Source of the DNA: Syncephalis plumigaleata
Taxonomy: Eukaryota; Zoopagomycota; Zoopagomycetes; Zoopagales; Piptocephalidaceae
Reading direction: 5' to 3'
DNA length: 64,000 nt
NCBI GenBank assembly: GCA_025201365.1
Contig: JAIXMF010000005.1
Coordinates: 1,349,402-1,413,401, forward strand
The notes under the pieces were generated by a model. The model did not search any database and was not told the origin of the DNA. It saw only the letters and a program-made list of their open reading frames with translations. Both the position numbers and the translations under genes were made by a program. Each line of letters starts with the position of its first letter. The first letter of the stretch is position 1. Below, in pieces: positions 11,980 through 23,365 of the stretch.

Positions 11980-12810
11980 ATAAATGAGGGGATTGGGAAG
12001 TGGAGATATGAACAAAAGATACAATTAAAATGTAATAGGATAGCGCAAATAAAGAGTGATTAAACATACACAAAAACATACCATTAAATAACGTCAGTCA
12101 CCATAATAGCAAGTAAACTAAGCCCTTCTCCTTGAAGTAGCAACATGATGGTCAAATATCATGGCAAAGCATAGCTAAATGATATTATGATGGCAAATAT
12201 CTCAAACACATATCAATATAGAATAAAGATACATGTTCAAGCATTTGCAAACCGATACATCTCATAATACTCATATAATAGAGAGGCTATCGCGCTACAT
12301 TAACAACTTAATGACCTGTAGAAACAATAGCTCAGTAGATTATTCCCTAGGAACCAGGAAAACTTTTGAAACCTATCGTTAAACCTCCATACACCATTGT
12401 TTTGCAGCACCTTCATATTATACATGAATGCCCGCAAGCAAGTAGCTTCATATTATACAAGTATATGAATGTCCGCAAGCAAGTAGCGTAGAAGACCGAC
12501 ACCCGTTACGGGTACCGACATCACACTGAGTTGAAAATGTCAACTACGCTCATTACCACACTCAGCGCTACGCTATACGCAAACAGTTTACAGAGCACTG
12601 ACCTATTCTACTATGTGTATGTTTAAACAAAGAAAAGTGAAGGCGAAAGTAAAAAATAAAGAGGAAGAGTAATGAGAGGAAAAGAGAACAAGAAGGAGTA
12701 ATGAGGAGAAAGAAGAGTAAAGAAGCAAGGAAGAAGCAAGAAGAAAGCGAGGAAGCGAAATGAAGTAATGAGAGAAGAAGAACGAAGAGACGAAGAAGAA
12801 AGAAGTAGCA
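11980..12810. other. Non-coding stretch before the left arm; purine-rich end
   Basis: No gene is seen. It holds the tandem pair at 12411-12486, a short ACCCGT-T-ACGGGT palindrome near 12500, and a GA-rich tract from about 12620 that continues into the arm. Confidence 0.4.
12411..12486. repeat. Two-copy tandem repeat (35 and 41 bp)
   Basis: Both copies begin CTTCATATTATACA and end CGCAAGCAAGTAG. The second copy contains a 6-bp expansion. Confidence 0.7.
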
Positions 12811-13542
12811 AAGAGAAGTGGATAGGAAGAAGAAAGAAGAAGCGAGGAAGAAGCGAAGCTAAGCAAGCTGTAGAATCGAGCGCTATTTATTTGTTAAAAT
12901 GACGTCGTTAATCGTCATTTGGTGATTCAAGTAAGTACTGATGATGCCTCATTGTAATTCATTTTGAAATTTAGTATGTCGATAAACACCCACTTCAATA
13001 ATCCAACTTGATCATATCCTTGTATTTCATTTCATTTTATTTCTTACATATGATTTTTTTACTTGAACGCTGCATAATAGTGTTTATTATAATAAAATCA
13101 GGTATGACAACGTTTCAAAAGAGAGAGAAAGGATATATCTAGTATGTGCAAAGGGCGCCGTCATTATTACCATTTAGATTGCACGCTATTCTGTATTTGG
13201 CAATAAATGCTTTATTGATAGTGATAGTGCTACATTCTACTTCATTTCCTAGTTTAGCATCGACGATTATTTTATTACGAATGATCTGTCAAGGAGATTA
13301 GTCGAGACAGCAGAGTCTTATAATGTGTGCGCTGATATACCGTTTATCAAAGGTGAAACGATAAGTAACGCTAAAGTGGCACGTACCTGAATGAGTGGGA
13401 CCAGCTCAAACCAGGTGGAATCCTTATTGGTAGAGATGTAACGACGAATCGATCATCAGTAGAAGTATCGAAAGCCATTACTACTGAGTGTCGTTTCTCG
13501 AGTTCATGTCATTAACATCTAGTATGTACATTCCTATGTTGA

Positions 13543-14364
13543 TCAATCTACTTCTAAATTGCTATTTTGCGGACGATTGCTATTGTTATTGTTATTGTAT
13601 TGCCGACGACGATTATTGCTGTAGGTATTGTTGCGATTCCTCTGGAAGCAATTTCTCGCAATGTGGCCTAGTTCGTTACACGCATAGCAACGTCGTGCAT
13701 TACTACTATTGTTATTACACCTGTGGTTGTTATTGTTTCGATTATTCTGGAATTCTAAACTGTTCAGTGCTTGAACCAACGCATCAATATCCATAGGTGT
13801 GACATTGCCATTATCTTTCTTTCTTGGTTTGTTTGGAGTCGTTTCACTTCTGCAATGTTGCCGAGAATAATAAAGGGCGCGTGTGTTGAGGAATGTATCA
13901 TCAAGACTACAAGGATTTGCTCGAAGGGACTCAGTCAAATCATATACCGGAAGTGTTTGTCGGAATGCCGCAATGAGTTCTTCGTCTGCTGCGTTGGGGA
14001 TACGACTACGAATGACCATGAACCTGGTAATATGTTCTTCTAGGCCGAGATTATCCGTCCATCGCAAGCTAGATAACTGCAACCGAGCAATGGAAGCTGA
14101 CCGATTGCCTCCATAACGTACGAGGATATCCTTTTTAAACTGCTTCCAGGTCTTAGGTGCCTTGGGACTAGCACGCATGGATTGATGCCACATTGCCGCT
14201 GACCTTCCTAATCACTGAACAGCCCAAACTATTCTCTGTGCTTCATTGTAATCGCTAATTTTCCATACTTGTTCGACAAGATTGCACCAACGGTCCACAG
14301 GAAACCCATTTTCTCCTGTGAACTTCGAGACTGATGATAAAGGTGATCGATCAGTCTGCACCAT
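13543..14364 (-). pseudogene. Gag-like protein with CCHC zinc knuckle, left copy (one in-frame stop)
   Basis: This is a retrotransposon Gag-type frame. The N-terminal capsid-like part contains WHQS and KTWEQF/KTWKQF (capsid helices). It is followed by ALYYSRQH, an Asn-rich linker and one zinc knuckle, CYACNELGHIARNC (CX2CX4HX4C), that would bind nucleic acid. The ATG is at 14364 and the stop at 13543. The left copy carries a TGA at 14212-14214 where the right copy has an Arg codon. No protease, reverse transcriptase, RNase H or integrase frame and no convincing LTR was found nearby. It is therefore either a gag-only fragment of a Ty3-like element or a formerly domesticated gag now decaying. 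Confidence 0.8.
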
Positions 14365-14889
14365 TGATTATAACAATAAAGCAATATCTTACTGAAGTGA
14401 CCGACGCTTGAAAATGAAGACGATATGTAAACAATAATACTGATAGACTTGCTGAAACCTTTTGACGAAAGCGGTGTCAATAATACGGTGACAGTAAAAG
14501 AGAGAACGGTTGCCACTAGTGTACCAACTACAATTGACATGAGATGTTGACTAATGAATCCTTCTCTTTAATAGAACATAAGAATATTTGTATAGGTGTC
14601 ATTCGTATATGGTGTGAATAAATTATGCTCCTCACGCCATGTGCAAAGTGCTGATCGACGAATTCTCATCAACTTGCATGGACGCGCATTTTAATGCATA
14701 CATGCTAAATTGAATTGCTCTAGCTTTAATTACGACCTATATGCCTACTTGTCTCGTTTATCTTATAGAATTGAATATAGTAGTTATCGCTATTAATGAA
14801 GCATGCATGACTAACACTGATTTATCATTATTATTACGCTTGACATTGTTGCGTTCCGTCATTTGGCATTTTTACGGTGATAATGGATA

Positions 14890-16122
14890 TTGATCACGTC
14901 AACCGTTTTGCATTCTCATCGTTACTTGATAGACCAGTACACTTTACATGAACTGCATTGTTCTGCCACATTAATTAGCAATGCCTACGAGGTATTCTCG
15001 TTCAATAAAGGTATGTCGATAAGAAGTGTGAGTAGCATACGCAACGGTAGAACTAATATCTGTCTTGTTTATTGTAGTTATCCAAGAACTGAATCGCTCT
15101 ACCAACGCACAACTATCGGCGTTCTACTTTCAATCTATCAAGGAGCGGCTTTATGCTGACGACAAATTATCATTGGCACGAAGGTCGGCACAGACTGCCG
15201 TATACCACGTAAGAAGCCATTGATACTTGATATGCAATTGTAGCTAAGCAAAGAATGCCGCATAGATAACTGAGGTGTACACACGCGCACTCGCACCAAT
15301 TACTTGTCATTTAGCCGAGAAGATTCAGCTTTTTTCCTGGTCGAGTTGGTCAACACCATTTGATAGCGTATTCCAGTCGGGATGGATATCTCTGGTAAAC
15401 ACTTGCAATTACTGAGCTATGTGTGGTCTAATACTCGAGCATTGATATGAATAGGATGGTCGTTGGCATAATGTTGCTTTGAAATAAGACTGGATAGTGC
15501 TACGATACCTTCGTAATCAGTACTATCAGCTAGTCGGGAAGATGCGACAGGTCAAGTAAGTGCTATCTGCAGTATACCAAATGATTTATTTACAAATCTC
15601 ACTGACTGACAGGCGAATCAAGACAAGCGAGCAAATCGATCTGACACTAGAACTAGAAGACAGAGCAATGTCTCCACTAGGTCAATTACTACATAAATAC
15701 GGTAAGACGGTAATAATAATAATAGCGATAGTGATATCGGTTGTATATAGTTTACTAAGCAATACGCATTAGCATCACAACTACCTGAACTGTTCTTATG
15801 TGTATCAGTTAATGTTGCTGCACAGTCGACATTAACCACGAGAAATGACACTGTTCTTATTAGTGAGACGATATCATTACCAAGTAAGTATGAAGTATGC
15901 AGTATGAATGTGCCGTGATAATGACTATTGATCGACAATGTAATAGACAGTATGAGTGGTGCATCTGGTCAAATGATTCTACGTTTATCGGCACGACATA
16001 AATGTCCTAGATGTTGGAACTATCGATCTGATCAACCGGAATGTCTATGCAATCGATGCCGACTTGTTGTGAACAATAACAAGGGACACGTCATTGACAC
16101 TGCTATGCATTCATGTAACTAA
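14890..16122 (+). pseudogene. IARS2: 5'-truncated isoleucyl-tRNA synthetase (mitochondrial/bacterial type), A1
   Basis: This fragment is the C-terminal third of an IleRS, which charges tRNA-Ile. Spliced pieces match the anticodon-binding region: YTLHEL...AYEVFSFNK (ends at a GTATGT donor), LSAFYFQSIKERLYAD...RRSAQTAVYH, LAPITCHLAEKIQ, and SVFQSGW. They end in the IleRS zinc finger CPRCWNYRSDQPECLCNRC near the stop at 16122. The catalytic domain (HIGH, KMSKS) is absent, so it cannot aminoacylate. A1 has an additional in-frame stop after WHNVALK (about 15486), where A2 stays open. Family identity is secure; the parent gene is presumably elsewhere in the genome. Confidence 0.85.
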
Positions 16123-16831
16123 TAGCAACATCCCATCGATGATGTCCTAGCAAGCCTATTGAATAACAACCTGATTCATTCGATCATCCTGAACACATAG
16201 AACCAAGTTGTTAGACACATACCAATTATAAACCGTTACTTTATCATATAGTACTCGTGTACGATATTCACTATTAGTTGAATGGATTAGAATGATCAGC
16301 TAGCAATTACTACTACTAATGATACCATCATCATCATCAGTTTATAAACATCCATATGGTATGATCAATGATAGGTATTGATACACGCGATACTGCTATT
16401 ATGCGATCTATGCTACATTAATTACTGCCAGCATAGCGAACACTTGATTATTACCATTGATGGTATTTCTATATGAGTATGGACAGTCGTCGTCTCAATC
16501 GGTAAATTAAACTGGGCATATCACATGGCTGACATACCGCAGCAAGTATTCGGCAATTAGAATGGAGTCGGATGTTATTCTCGGTCAGTGGGTGGACTAA
16601 CCGTTTCAGTCGTCGTCAAAGCCGAGCAAGACTATTCATCTAGTATAGATTCATCTATGATATACACCATTTGCATCAATGTAGAACAGCAGTTGCTCGA
16701 AGAATCAACATATAGTTATTGTAAAGATGGATGTTTATTGCGTAAAAGCGTTGGCAAGAATATCATAGCGAGTACATTATAATAAAATCTATGTCTACGC
16801 TGTAGTATAATGTGCAAGCAATTTTGTCTGC

Positions 16832-16871
16832 TTATTTAGTGTGTGGTATAAAAAGGACGCGCACTAAATAA
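16832..16871 (+). promoter_or_regulatory. TATA promoter of gene X inside a 10-bp inverted repeat, A1
   Basis: TATAAAAAGG at 16847-16856 sits in the 20-nt gap between TTATTTAGTG (16832-16841) and its exact complement CACTAAATAA (16862-16871). The equivalents are TATA at 27261-27270 (A2), 49285-49294 (A3, minus) and 59953-59962 (A4, minus). Confidence 0.7.
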
Positions 16872-17268
16872 TGTCACATCATCAACTCATTCATTTCTTT
16901 CTTTTTTCCCACACTAAAAGCACTCACTAAAAGCTATTCACTTGAACTTTAAACGCTGTTCGTCTTCTTGTAGCTTACTAAAACCATAACTGGTAAGTAT
17001 ATTGTTGACCGTGTTGCTGCTGTATCTCTCTTGTATGTTGTTTGTACGTATTCGTCTCTGTTCTACCCGTTGTATGTTCTCTCGTGTGTAGTAGTCTCGC
17101 ATGCATGACTATGCTATTTGCACTGCAAGCGCTCTTCTCGAATACTTTCTATTGTACGTGCTCCATATGTGCTCCTCCCCACTGCATACTTGTTCTATGT
17201 TACTCACGCTGTTCTAATTAATTGATAGTACAAGCATCCATCTGCATCTACCTGTGTTCATCTGCAGT

Positions 17269-18042
17269 ATGTTTTCAGCTTACCAATCCATCTTTATGCC
17301 ATCTGTGCATGGTGCACAGGGCAATAACATTGTGCCACCACACGTCACGGTAAGTGATTATGGCACTAGCAGTTGAAACGCGTTACTAATACGTCACACT
17401 TAGTGTGGTATGATGGGCCTCCGCCCATTCTATAATTCAGAAGCCACGTCCGCTTCCATGATCGTGCGTAAACGATCACACTCCGAAACTGAGTTAAAAC
17501 TAAAAAGCACTTCGGTGCCTAAAAAAGCTCGTCATTTCGAGCGTAAGCGCAAGGATAGCATCCTAGAGCGCATCAAACAACGCGCTATCGAGCGCAAGAA
17601 GCTCTGGCGCCAGTGGAACCGCGAGCGGCTAAGCCGCATTGGCGCTACGCCTCCACTCCCTCTCCCCGCTCCCTCTCTCCCTCCTCTCGATCCGTTCTAC
17701 ATCCTAAATCCCTCTCCCATTCCCGACTTTTGCTTTCTTCGCAACTACCACTACCACTCCTCCACCTCCTCCAATAACACACCAACGCCAATGGAAGACG
17801 TCCGGTATCAACCGGAAGTCGCTCCATTGACAATCATATTCAAACCCAATACCACGGCTCGACCCAGCCGTCCTCTCCGCTCTCGCCGCACCTCCCGCAC
17901 CTCCCGCCCTCATCTTCCTTCCCCTCCCATTTCCCCTACCACTCCCTCTCTCTCCAAGTCTGTGTCGGCAGGGTCGACCGACACGGACGAACCACAGCGC
18001 AAGCGTGTTCGTCGCGTGCGTTGTGTGATACGCGATGAATAA
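17269..18042 (+). CDS. Gene X: basic/proline-rich repeat-borne protein, A1 copy
   Basis: Function unknown. A TATA box, a 5' UTR intron (16993-17267, GTAAGT...GCAG), coding exon 17269-17349 (begins MFSAYQSIF), a 54-nt intron (17350-17403) and exon 17404-18042 give about 239 residues. A second donor just after the stop suggests a 3' UTR intron, and AATAAA follows near 18240. The protein has a strongly basic helix-like block (KKARHFERKRKDSILERIKQRAIERKK... region, about residues 65-105), a Pro/Ser-rich middle and a basic C-terminus (QRKRVRRVRC) that resembles a nuclear localisation signal. It is GC-richer than its surroundings. Near-identity with A2 and A4 and an unbroken frame argue that it is a real gene. 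It lies between the convergent IleRS and PUF60 tails. Confidence 0.75.
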
Positions 18043-18618
18043 TAATAAGGTAAGTCAACACTAATATACACTACTAATACAATAACTAACATTACTACTA
18101 GGTTTTTATTATTACTACTACTACTACTACTATCGGGTTATACCAACAATCTGGCCGTTGCCACACTTTTCCTATTTCCATTCAATATGCGCCATGTATG
18201 GCCAACTGTATCAAATATGTTTGTTTTGCTTTTTCTGTCAATAAATATTCATAATCTCCTGTATACACTTGTCTAAGCGTGTTTACATTTGGTCATATCT
18301 AAAAAGCAAACAACTCAAGTAAGTACAATGCAGCCATATCACACTACTAATACTTTTTATTAGGCATTAGTTTATCATCAAATCCATCATCATTCAATAG
18401 GTTAGTGCATATCGATCAGCTACTACGACATCTAGCACATCATACACTAGTAGTGTATCACCAGCTGTAAACGTATACTGCATTATAATTGACACTCCAT
18501 TGTAGGTAATGTTTAGTGATGCATCATTCTATGGACTACTTGGTCGACTACACATCGTGGCAACATATGTCGTATGAATGTACCAAGTTGAGATATTCAC
18601 TTTATTATTCCTTGGTGT

Positions 18619-19450
18619 CTACATAGCTAATCGATAATTGCCTTGAATAAACGCATTCTGGTTGTAAAAGTAGGCCGTCAACTGTCGCCCACTGAACCAG
18701 CGGCCATGGAGCATCTTCACCGCTTGTTATGCATCAGACACATTATCAAACTGCACGAATATATAGGCGGCACCAGCGGTATCGTCGTCTACTTCAATGT
18801 GAATACGAGTTACGACATCAAAGCGACGACACTCCTCCTCGAAATCTTCGCTTAGTGTATCATCCGCTTCACCGGCAGTGACTGCATTAGCAATACGCAC
18901 CACAGTAGTCGTCGTGTTGTCGCTCTTTTGTGTACGATCATGTACAACACGAGCTGCCTACACCAACAATGTTACTCGATATATCAGTACATACGCGTTG
19001 CCTACCTCTTCACTCTGTGCGAGTTTCTGCATTACCGCATAGCGCTGACTTCCTTTAATGCTGATATGTTCTTCACCCAATACGCTATTCAATGGTTCCA
19101 CCGGTGGTATTGTCATGGATTGTCCTGTCAAGGTATTGCTATGTATGTATGCATGTATGTACATGTATACTACCTTTGACCATAGTACTCGTAGTAGCAG
19201 TATCAGCTATCATGGCAGGTGATGCTTGATGTGGTGCCAATCCTTTTAATGCCTTCATACCTTCAATCAATGTGCTAGGTATCATCGCCGTAATAACATG
19301 AAGATTATTGCCGTCTAGTTCAAATCCATTCATTGCTGCTATGGCCACCGGTACTACTTTATTCGATTCCCAATCAATAAATCTAGTGCAATTTATTAAA
19401 TGTATTTATATACATGCCTTCTACTATCATCTTATCCGTAAGTCTTGTGC
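18619..19450 (-). pseudogene. PUF60: 5'-truncated PUF60-like splicing factor, A1
   Basis: PUF60/Half-pint binds poly(U) tracts with U2AF in the spliceosome. The visible parts are the end of RRM2 (AIAAMNGFELDGNNLHV), a linker exon (ISIKGSQRYAVMQKLAQ), and the C-terminal UHM-type RRM3 ending GRWFSGRQL with the RXF motif. RRM1 and most of RRM2 are missing. The UHM exon carries an in-frame TAA (SDA-stop-QAV), shared with A2 and A4, so this copy is dead. It is convergent with gene X. Confidence 0.85.
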
Positions 19451-20249
19451 TGTCTTGTAGTCCTATTCGGCTAATGCTATTAACGATTTAATGACTAGCA
19501 AACTAGTGAATGGAATGATCACATATGCATATATGCTTACGACGAGGATGCAATACTCGATTTTACCAAATGCTTCAATGATAGTTTACAGTGTCAACTA
19601 TATCATACTAAATAAATCGGATTCACATTACAAATACTCGCATACTCCATAATCATATGCTGTATTCGATGAGCACTTTAAACCGTGTATTTATTGAATA
19701 AACTATGATGACAATGCTTACGGTTAATTGCATAGAGAGCAACGAGTGAATAAATAGAATACACGATAAACAATGTAATAAACAAGCAGTAACTGGTAGA
19801 ATGACTGACTTGTCATGAACGAGCAAGGAATGAGTAAAGAAGGGTGCATGAACACGTATGCCAGTTTATTTGAAGAAGCAGTGTATGCTTGTAGGTGAAT
19901 AGAGTATGTAGATGGCAGTAAACAAATGAAATACAAATAAAAGCATGACGTAAGGGTGGCATACAAACAGATGACGGAAAAGAGTGGTAAAAGTAAAAGG
20001 TACTTATTACAACGAGAACAGTGAACGCTTAAGCATTGATAAATAAGCAGGACAGTGATGGAAAACAAAGGACTAGAACGAACAATAAACAATGCTTATT
20101 GGTATAGTAATAATAACGACAAGTGAGCATGTAGATAGGTTAGAGCAAGAGGAAAACAAAGAAATAAATAAAAGTCATAGAGATAGTATGACAGGATAGC
20201 TGCTATTGGGAATGTGTATGCTAAAGTGAAAGATGAAGTAAGTGGAATG

Positions 20250-20560
20250 CGAATGACACGAAGAAGACGCGTATCATTGAGAAAGTAAATAGGTAAATAG
20301 AAGGAAAAGAAATAGCTAGCATAGAGTTAAGAGGAAGTAAATGTGTGTTGTTTACTGACAAGTGGGATGCAATTGACACAAAGAAGGCACTTACTGTTTA
20401 GTGGTAAGAGAAATGACAGGGAAATGCAGTTGGCATGAAGAAGACGCGTGTTGTTGAATGACAGGGGAAATGAAGTTAGCAGAAAGAAGACAATAGTGGT
20501 AAAGAAGGGAAAGGGAAACATGGAAAACAGTTAGAATGCAGCTGACACAAAGAAGACGCG
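20250..20560 (-). repeat. Degenerate array of an ACGCGTCTTCTTNRTGTCA motif, B1
   Basis: Five to six spaced copies of TGACACRAAGAAGACGCGT (or its complement) occur at about 50-110-bp intervals just beyond the kinase gene's 3' end. They alternate with GGAARTGNAGT-like spacers. Some copies have lost the ACGCGT core. The same array occurs in B2. No protein was recognised. Confidence 0.55.
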
Positions 20561-20822
20561 TGCTGTTTAAGGAAGTAAATAACAGGGAGAATGAGCAATA
20601 GATGGAATAGTGGATACATGCAGCGTGAAATGGCAGTAGTGACAAGCATGTGTATGTAGTGGGATAAGGTAGAATGAATGAATAAATTGTAATGAATAGA
20701 GAAAGCAACAGTGAAATGAATTTAGTAGCAAGTATAGAAATGTTTGTATTGGTAATTTAATTGTTAATGACAATAGTAGTACATTTATTGAACAGAATTG
20801 CATGATACACCAGTGATGACAT

Positions 20823-23365
20823 TTAAGGAGCGTACCGTGGTCGCTTTGGTGATTGATCGGCCTGGTCGGATTGTGAGTGGCTAGCAAGCTCGCGCTTGTT
20901 CGTTTCTTCCAACGATTTAAGCCATGGATGCTGCAGGGCATCCTTGACCGTCATTCGTTGGATAGGATTCAATTGAAGAAGGCGGTTAATAAAATCAATA
21001 CCTAAACAGTATTCGTTATAGTTAGCTGATTTTATTGGTGTACTCGTAACCTACCTTCATGCACAGGTGCATTGAAATTTATAGTTTTAAATGGTGTTTG
21101 TTCATTTAAAATCTCCTCTAGGCACTCTTTATAAGTGCGCTTACCCATGCATCCCGGGAATGGATGCTCATCTATAGTATATCGCGTTAGCTATCATTAA
21201 TTTTAAGCAGAGATTAACTTACAGGATAGCAGCAAATATGTAAGCACGCCTACGCTCCACATATCGCTACTTATACTATATCCAAGGTACGAATTTAAAA
21301 TATAGGCAACTTTCTGCATACCGATATCACCTTGATTTATGAAGGATTGCACAATTGTAGTCGCATCTTCCTGGCACAAGAGGATTTCCGGTGCCGTATA
21401 CATTGGGGTGCCAGTAAGCGACTGGATAGGCGTATATGGATATACGAATTCGTGCGACAATCCAAAATCTGCCAGGAGGATGCGTGTACAATCCTTGTTC
21501 TTGAAAAGAACATTTTCCAGCTATGTTTGTGTTAATATTTGTAATAAAGCAAATAAATAAATGACTTACCTTTATGTCTAATTGTAATTGAATTACATTA
21601 AATAAATCACCATGAGTACACATTATTAGTTAATCCTAAGCACAGCTGATTACTTACCAAGGTGAGCGATATTGGCGTTGTGCAAATCCTAATAGTATAT
21701 GGTTAATATAGCTTTAATAGTAGTCATAGTTGTATTACTTACCTGAAGCGCCAACAGGATTTGGCGGACAATTGCCTTGACCTTGTCTTCAGGGAGAAGT
21801 ATTGGGGTTTTCTTAATGTAGTCTAAAAGACTACCTCCCTTAGCGAGTTCCGCGACAACAAACGTGCCATAATCATTTTGATTGAAGTTAATGACACGTA
21901 AAATATTTCGTTGTTTGCGAAATTTTCGCATTATGCCCCATTCGTTTTCCAGTGCCGTATTGCCGCTATGGGCTTGCTTGATCGCCACTTCTTCCCCGGT
22001 AGTGCGCGATATTCCTTTGTAGACGGCACCGAAACCGCCACTAGATGCGCACGTTAGCTATTCATTATAGAATTTCCCTGTATTTAGCTATTTGGTCGCT
22101 TACCTGCCGAGACACTTTGTAGTATGATAGTACTCTCCGAGCATCTGTACCGTGTTAGTAGTAATATTGTATACATTTGTCTCCATTTACCTGTGTATAA
22201 TAAACAGGCGACACTTGCTCTGATTCTGCGTGTTCTAACGCGGTATAGAAAAATTTGTCTATATATATTGTTAGCTTAAGTTTATCAATGAAGTTGCTGT
22301 AACTTACTATCACAAGCGTTTATATTGATGGTGCCGACGTTTATAAATGTTCTGTGTTCATTTTCTTGTATATTGTTTACTACAGAGTTGATTAGCATGA
22401 GTATTTGATCGTACATACCAATAACTTACTAGTTAAAACACCAGAACCTCCATTCTAATAAACGATTAGTTAAACGTTCAATACATTTGAGCATAGTACT
22501 TACTATGATATGGATCTTGCCATTCTTCTGATGAGTTGCAGGTTAGATTATATCCATCGTTTAATAAGATTATGATCTTACCTCTGATATGTCGAAAGCG
22601 CAGATCGTATCGAGAGGAAGCATATAATCACTAATATGTTGCAATTAGCAAGTAGATCAAGGTGACATAGTAGTGACTTACCAGCTAGCTTCATTACCAA
22701 ATGATAGCTTGCCACCACGGTAAAGTAACAATTCTATAGATAGGTTAGTTATTGTAGTCAATATCATTTAAACACAGCTTACCTTGCTTATCATCATCCA
22801 CCGTTATCCACCCTACTAGCTTCGCGCGTTTCTCCTGCTTCAGCTTGAGCCACTCAAAAGGCACATGAATAAATTTATTGTGCTTTTTCCCTACACCTGA
22901 GCCACCGTCGCCAGCAGATGATAGTTGTGCTGGCTTTGGCGATAACACCACTGTTTGAGCAAGCACCGACTCCGAGGCAGCAGCAGCGACAGTGGTAGTA
23001 GTAGTATCAGGAGCAGTGGCAGTAGCAGTAGTAGTAGGAGAGGTGGTAGCGGTAGTAGCAGGAGCAGTGGCAGCAGTAGTAGTAGTAGGAGAGGTGGTAG
23101 CGGTAGTAGCAGGAGCAGTGGCAGCAGCAGTAGTAGTAGGAGAGGTGGTAGCGGTAGTAGCAGGAGCAGTGGCAGCAGCAGTAGTAGTAGGAGAGGTGGT
23201 AGCGGTAGTAGCAGGAGCAGTGGCGGTAGCGGGAATAGGAGCTGAAGTAAAAGCGGCAATACGTACTCTTCCATCGTTAATACCAGCGGTAGTAGCTGGT
23301 ATTAGAATAGGTGCAGACTTTGACGCTAGCACTCGTATTGGTGCTGGACCGGCACGTCGTTCCAT
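20823..23365 (-). CDS. FHA-CAMK protein kinase (Chk2/Rad53-like architecture), B1 copy
   Basis: The spliced product is about 600 residues from roughly 14 exons. Order: an Ala/Thr/Pro low-complexity N-terminus with 17-residue repeats; an FHA-like domain (ELLLYRGGKLSFGNEASCDYML ... GGSGVLT ... FINVGTININ) that lacks an obvious SxxH phosphothreonine-binding pair; then a kinase domain. Kinase motifs: GSGGFGAVYKG loop, VAIK lysine, catalytic loop AHLDIKLENVLF (HLD instead of HRD), ADFGLS, YTAPEIL and DMWSVGV. The catalytic D-I-K is encoded by an 8-nt microexon at 21570-21577. The C-terminus is SPKRPRYAP, NLS-like. FHA plus CAMK order suggests a checkpoint-type nuclear kinase; the pathway is inferred. 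All catalytic residues are present, so it may be active. Confidence 0.82.
22990..23230 (-). repeat. 51-bp coding minisatellite in kinase N-terminus, four units (B1)
   Basis: Tandem units encode ATAPATTATTSPTTTA-like 17-residue repeats. B1 has one unit more than B2 (53640-53830). Confidence 0.8.

Larger units (their letters stand above)
14885..19512 (+). repeat. Repeat unit A1
   Basis: This unit is about 4.6 kb and is repeated at 25303-29926 (same strand), 46644-51275 and 57297-61945 (inverted). It starts inside an IleRS gene (tattgatcacgtcaacc) and ends after the PUF60 remnant at ctagcaaactagtgaatg. It carries three genes in order: IleRS 3' end (+), complete gene X (+), PUF60 3' end (-). Confidence 0.88.

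Noticed and set aside
12603-12866. Leu/Ser-rich minus-strand frame
   Set aside because: It is the reverse reading of a GA-rich tract with no other coding sign.
15928-16122. A free-standing small zinc-finger protein
   Set aside because: The CPRCW...CNRC finger is the normal C-terminus of IleRS, and the upstream exons of the same gene are present.
22955-23230. CRISPR-like spaced repeats
   Set aside because: Contiguous coding minisatellite without spacers in a eukaryotic intron-rich context.
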